From Comamonadaceae bacterium (GTDB lineage Bacteria; Pseudomonadota; Gammaproteobacteria; Burkholderiales; Burkholderiaceae_C), in NCBI GenBank assembly GCA_947454355.1, contig CANGKR010000005.1:1-39079 (forward strand): DNA of 39,079 nucleotides, in the 5' to 3' direction. Position 1 is the stretch's first letter, and every line of letters begins with the position of its first letter. Below, piece after piece: positions 36,934-39,079 of the stretch. Position numbers and translations under genes: made by a program. The notes below the pieces were generated by a model, which was given only the letters and a program-made list of their open reading frames with translations, ran no database searches and had not been told where the DNA came from.

Positions 36934-37584
36934 ATGAACTTGCGTGTGCGCCATTACTTTGTCACCGGCTTGCTGGTGTGGTTGCCCATGGGCATCACCG
37001 TGTGGGTGTTGACATGGTTGGTCACTTTGCTCGACAACATCTTCCTGTCGGTGCTCGGCGCCTTGGATGCAGTCATTCCGGGCATCCACGTGTCAGCGGA
37101 AAGCCTGCGCAACGTGCCCGGCTTGGGCGTGATCTTGGTGGCGGTGGTCATTTTTGCCACTGGCGTGTTTGTGGCCAACATGTTCGGCCAGTGGTGGCTG
37201 CGTCAATGGGGCAAATTGATCACCCGCATTCCGGTGGTCAGCTCGATTTACAGCAGCGTCAAGCAGGTGGCCGATACTTTGTTTTCGGGCAGCGGTAATG
37301 CGTTTTCTAAAGCCTTGCTGGTTCAGTACCCGCATGCCGATTCGTGGACCATCGCCTTTTTGACCGGCCAGCCCGGCGGCGAAGTGGCGCGGCACCTGAA
37401 AGCCGAATACATCAGCGTGTACGTGCCCACCACACCCAACCCGACCTCTGGCTTTTTCTTGATGATGCCCCGCGCCAATGTGGTGGAACTCGAGATGAGC
37501 GTGGACGACGCGCTCAAGTACATCATCTCGATGGGCGTGGTAGTGCCTGGTGGCCCCGACAGCTTGCCCACGAAAAAAGACTGA
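36934..37584 (+). CDS. DUF502 family inner-membrane protein
   Basis: A 216-residue protein with two N-terminal hydrophobic spans (about residues 9-37, YFVTGLLVWLPMGITVWVLT onwards; and 65-90, GLGVILVAVVIFATGVFVAN), followed by a soluble part. VSSIYSSVKQVADTLF and the segment TPNPTSGFFLMMPRANV are hallmarks of DUF502. Function is unknown; the position before aspS is conserved. ATG 36934 starts 40 bases after the fmdB stop. There is no signal of truncation. aspS follows after 31 bases. Confidence 0.9.
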   Translation: MNLRVRHYFVTGLLVWLPMGITVWVLTWLVTLLDNIFLSVLGALDAVIPGIHVSAESLRNVPGLGVILVAVVIFATGVFVANMFGQWWLRQWGKLITRIPVVSSIYSSVKQVADTLFSGSGNAFSKALLVQYPHADSWTIAFLTGQPGGEVARHLKAEYISVYVPTTPNPTSGFFLMMPRANVVELEMSVDDALKYIISMGVVVPGGPDSLPTKKD

Positions 37585-37615
37585 CATTTTCTAAAAATAA
37601 CGAAAGAGCTACAAC

Positions 37616-39079
37616 ATGTCCAACATGCGTTCCCATTACTGCGGTCTGGTGACCGAAGCCCTGATCGGCCAAAGCGTGAGCCTGTGCGGCTGGGTCAACC
37701 GTCGTCGTGACCACGGGGGCGTGATCTTCATCGACCTGCGCGATCGCGAAGGCCAAAGCCAAGTGGTGTGCGACCCCGACCGCCCCGACATGTTCAAAGT
37801 CGCTGAAGACGTGCGCAATGAGTTTTGTGTGCAGATCAAAGGCGTGGTGCGTGCTCGCCCTGAAGGTACCACCAACGAAGGCCTCAAGAGCGGCAAGATC
37901 GAAGTGCTGTGCCACGAACTGATCGTGCTCAACGAGTCGGTGACACCACCCTTCCAAATCGACGAAGACAACCTGTCTGAAACCACCCGCCTGACGCACC
38001 GCGTGCTGGACCTGCGCCGCCCCTACATGCAAAACAACCTGATGCTGCGCTACAAAGTGTCGATGGAAGTGCGCAAGTACCTGGACGAAAACGGCTTTGT
38101 GGACATCGAAACCCCCATGCTCACCAAGAGCACGCCCGAAGGCGCACGCGACTACCTCGTGCCCAGCCGCGTGCACGACGGTCAGTTCTTTGCGCTGCCC
38201 CAGTCGCCCCAGCTGTTCAAGCAGTTGTTGATGGTGGCGGGCTACGACCGCTACTACCAAATCACCAAGTGCTTCCGCGACGAAGACTTGCGCGCTGACC
38301 GCCAGCCTGAATTCACCCAGATCGATATCGAAACCTCGTTTTTGAGCGAGGAAGAAATCCGCGACATGTTCCAGGGCATGATCAAGCGCGTGTTCCAAAA
38401 GACCATCGGTGTGGACTTGGGCGAGTTCCCCGTCATGACCTATCAAGACGCGATGCACATCTACGGCTCAGACAAGCCCGACCTGCGCGTGAAACTGCAG
38501 TTCACCGAAGTGACCGACGTCATGGGCGATGTGGACTTCAAAGTGTTCTCAGGCGCTGCCAACATGAAGGGCGGCCGAGTGGTGGCCCTGCGCGTGCCCA
38601 ATGGTTCTGTGGAAGGCGGCGGCATCAGCCGTGGCGAGATCGACGCGTACACCGAGTTCGTCAAGATCTACGGTGCCAAGGGCTTGGCCTACATCCGCGT
38701 CAACGACTTGTCTAAGGGCCGTGACGGTTTGCAGTCGCCCATCGTCAAGAACATCCACGACGCCGCATTGAATGCGGTGCTGGAGCGTTCAGGTGCACAA
38801 AACGGCGACCTGATTTTCTTCGGCGCTGACAAGGAAAAAATCGTCAACGACGCCATTGGCGCCTTGCGCATCAAGATCGGCCACAGCGAGTTCGGCAAGA
38901 AAAACGGTTTGTTCGAAGACCGTTGGGCTCCGATGTGGGTGGTCGACTTTCCGATGTTTGAATATGACGACGAAAGCCAGCGCTACACCGCCGTGCACCA
39001 CCCCTTTACCGCGCCCAAAGACGGCCACGAAGACTGGATGGTCACCGCGCCGGAGAAGTGCATCTCCAAGGGCTACGAC
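37616..39079 (+). CDS. aspS: Aspartyl-tRNA synthetase, N-terminal 488 codons (partial; probably non-discriminating)
   Basis: The window ends inside this gene, so no stop codon is seen. The N-terminal OB-fold anticodon domain (about 1-110) contains [20 protein letters not shown]. Motif 1 and [24 protein letters not shown]-like sequence follow, and motif 2 is [19 protein letters not shown] bacterial GAD insertion domain occupies roughly 300-420. ATG 37616 has a purine-rich GAAAGAG upstream; ATG 37625 is an alternative that matches the E. coli start. The residues corresponding to E. coli Leu30 and Lys81 are His33 and Gly84 here, a pair seen in non-discriminating enzymes that charge both tRNA(Asp) and tRNA(Asn). 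The motif 3 region and C-terminus are outside the window. Confidence 0.96.
   Translation, partial: MSNMRSHYCGLVTEALIGQSVSLCGWVNRRRDHGGVIFIDLRDREGQSQVVCDPDRPDMFKVAEDVRNEFCVQIKGVVRARPEGTTNEGLKSGKIEVLCHELIVLNESVTPPFQIDEDNLSETTRLTHRVLDLRRPYMQNNLMLRYKVSMEVRKYLDENGFVDIETPMLTKSTPEGARDYLVPSRVHDGQFFALPQSPQLFKQLLMVAGYDRYYQITKCFRDEDLRADRQPEFTQIDIETSFLSEEEIRDMFQGMIKRVFQKTIGVDLGEFPVMTYQDAMHIYGSDKPDLRVKLQFTEVTDVMGDVDFKVFSGAANMKGGRVVALRVPNGSVEGGGISRGEIDAYTEFVKIYGAKGLAYIRVNDLSKGRDGLQSPIVKNIHDAALNAVLERSGAQNGDLIFFGADKEKIVNDAIGALRIKIGHSEFGKKNGLFEDRWAPMWVVDFPMFEYDDESQRYTAVHHPFTAPKDGHEDWMVTAPEKCISKGYD

Noticed and set aside
37523-38458. 311-codon minus-strand frame opposite aspS
   Set aside because: Antisense to the AspRS catalytic region; no recognisable protein family.

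Overview
This is a stretch of ordinary chromosomal, mostly housekeeping DNA from a betaproteobacterium of the order Burkholderiales. The family is most likely Comamonadaceae (Limnohabitans/Rhodoferax/Polaromonas-like). The call rests on gene order and protein sequence: secA-argJ-DUF815 ATPase-mutT facing yacG-zapD-coaE-pilD-pilC-pilB; ispB divergent from rplU-rpmA-obg-proB; hemA-prfA-prmC-grxD; a Bug-type (TctC) periplasmic binding protein; and ubiE-Tim44-ubiJ-ubiB. The DNA is GC-rich by eye. I see no rRNA, tRNA, CRISPR array, insertion sequence, integrase or phage gene. No stretch longer than about 230 bases lacks a gene.

Layout. 1-2846 (+): the end of secA, then argJ, an uncharacterised DUF815 AAA ATPase and mutT, the last three joined by ATGA overlaps. 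2848-7681 (-): pilB-pilC-pilD-coaE-zapD-yacG, a type IV pilus assembly group continuing into CoA synthesis, division and gyrase-inhibitor genes. 7773-11491 (-): ispB, then a tricarboxylate-transporter-type binding protein directly abutting an FAD aromatic-ring hydroxylase. 11671-14541 (+): rplU-rpmA-obg-proB. 14566-15234 (-): rppH. 15328-17724 (+): proS and a Tat-signal lytic transglycosylase. 17728-21340 (-): hemA-prfA-prmC-grxD. 21478-21750 (+): a small membrane protein ending in a clear intrinsic terminator. 21775-26580 (-): ugpB-ugpA-ugpE-ugpC-ugpQ for glycerol-3-phosphate/glycerophosphodiester uptake and hydrolysis. 26807-35040 (+): a giant FAD/Fe-S oxidoreductase, a DUF971 protein, ubiE, a Tim44-domain protein, ubiJ and ubiB. 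35064-39079 (+): a sodium:solute symporter, an FmdB zinc-ribbon protein, a DUF502 membrane protein and the first 488 codons of aspS.

How the genes work together. Quinone metabolism recurs: IspB makes the polyprenyl tail, UbiE/UbiJ/UbiB act in ring modification, and the large flavin/Fe-S oxidoreductase plausibly feeds electrons to quinone. Translation is also well represented (RF1 and its methylase PrmC, L21, L27, ObgE, ProRS, AspRS). The five ugp genes are a complete uptake-and-hydrolysis operon. The pil group is the pilus motor, platform and prepilin peptidase.

I do not see a clearly new biological system. The points most worth a second look are: a PilB lacking the usual N-terminal domain, with a perfect AT-rich dyad ending on its start codon; an AspRS with the residue pair linked to non-discriminating enzymes; a hemA that looks leaderless; a Tat-signal lytic transglycosylase; and a Tim44-domain protein inside the ubiquinone cluster.
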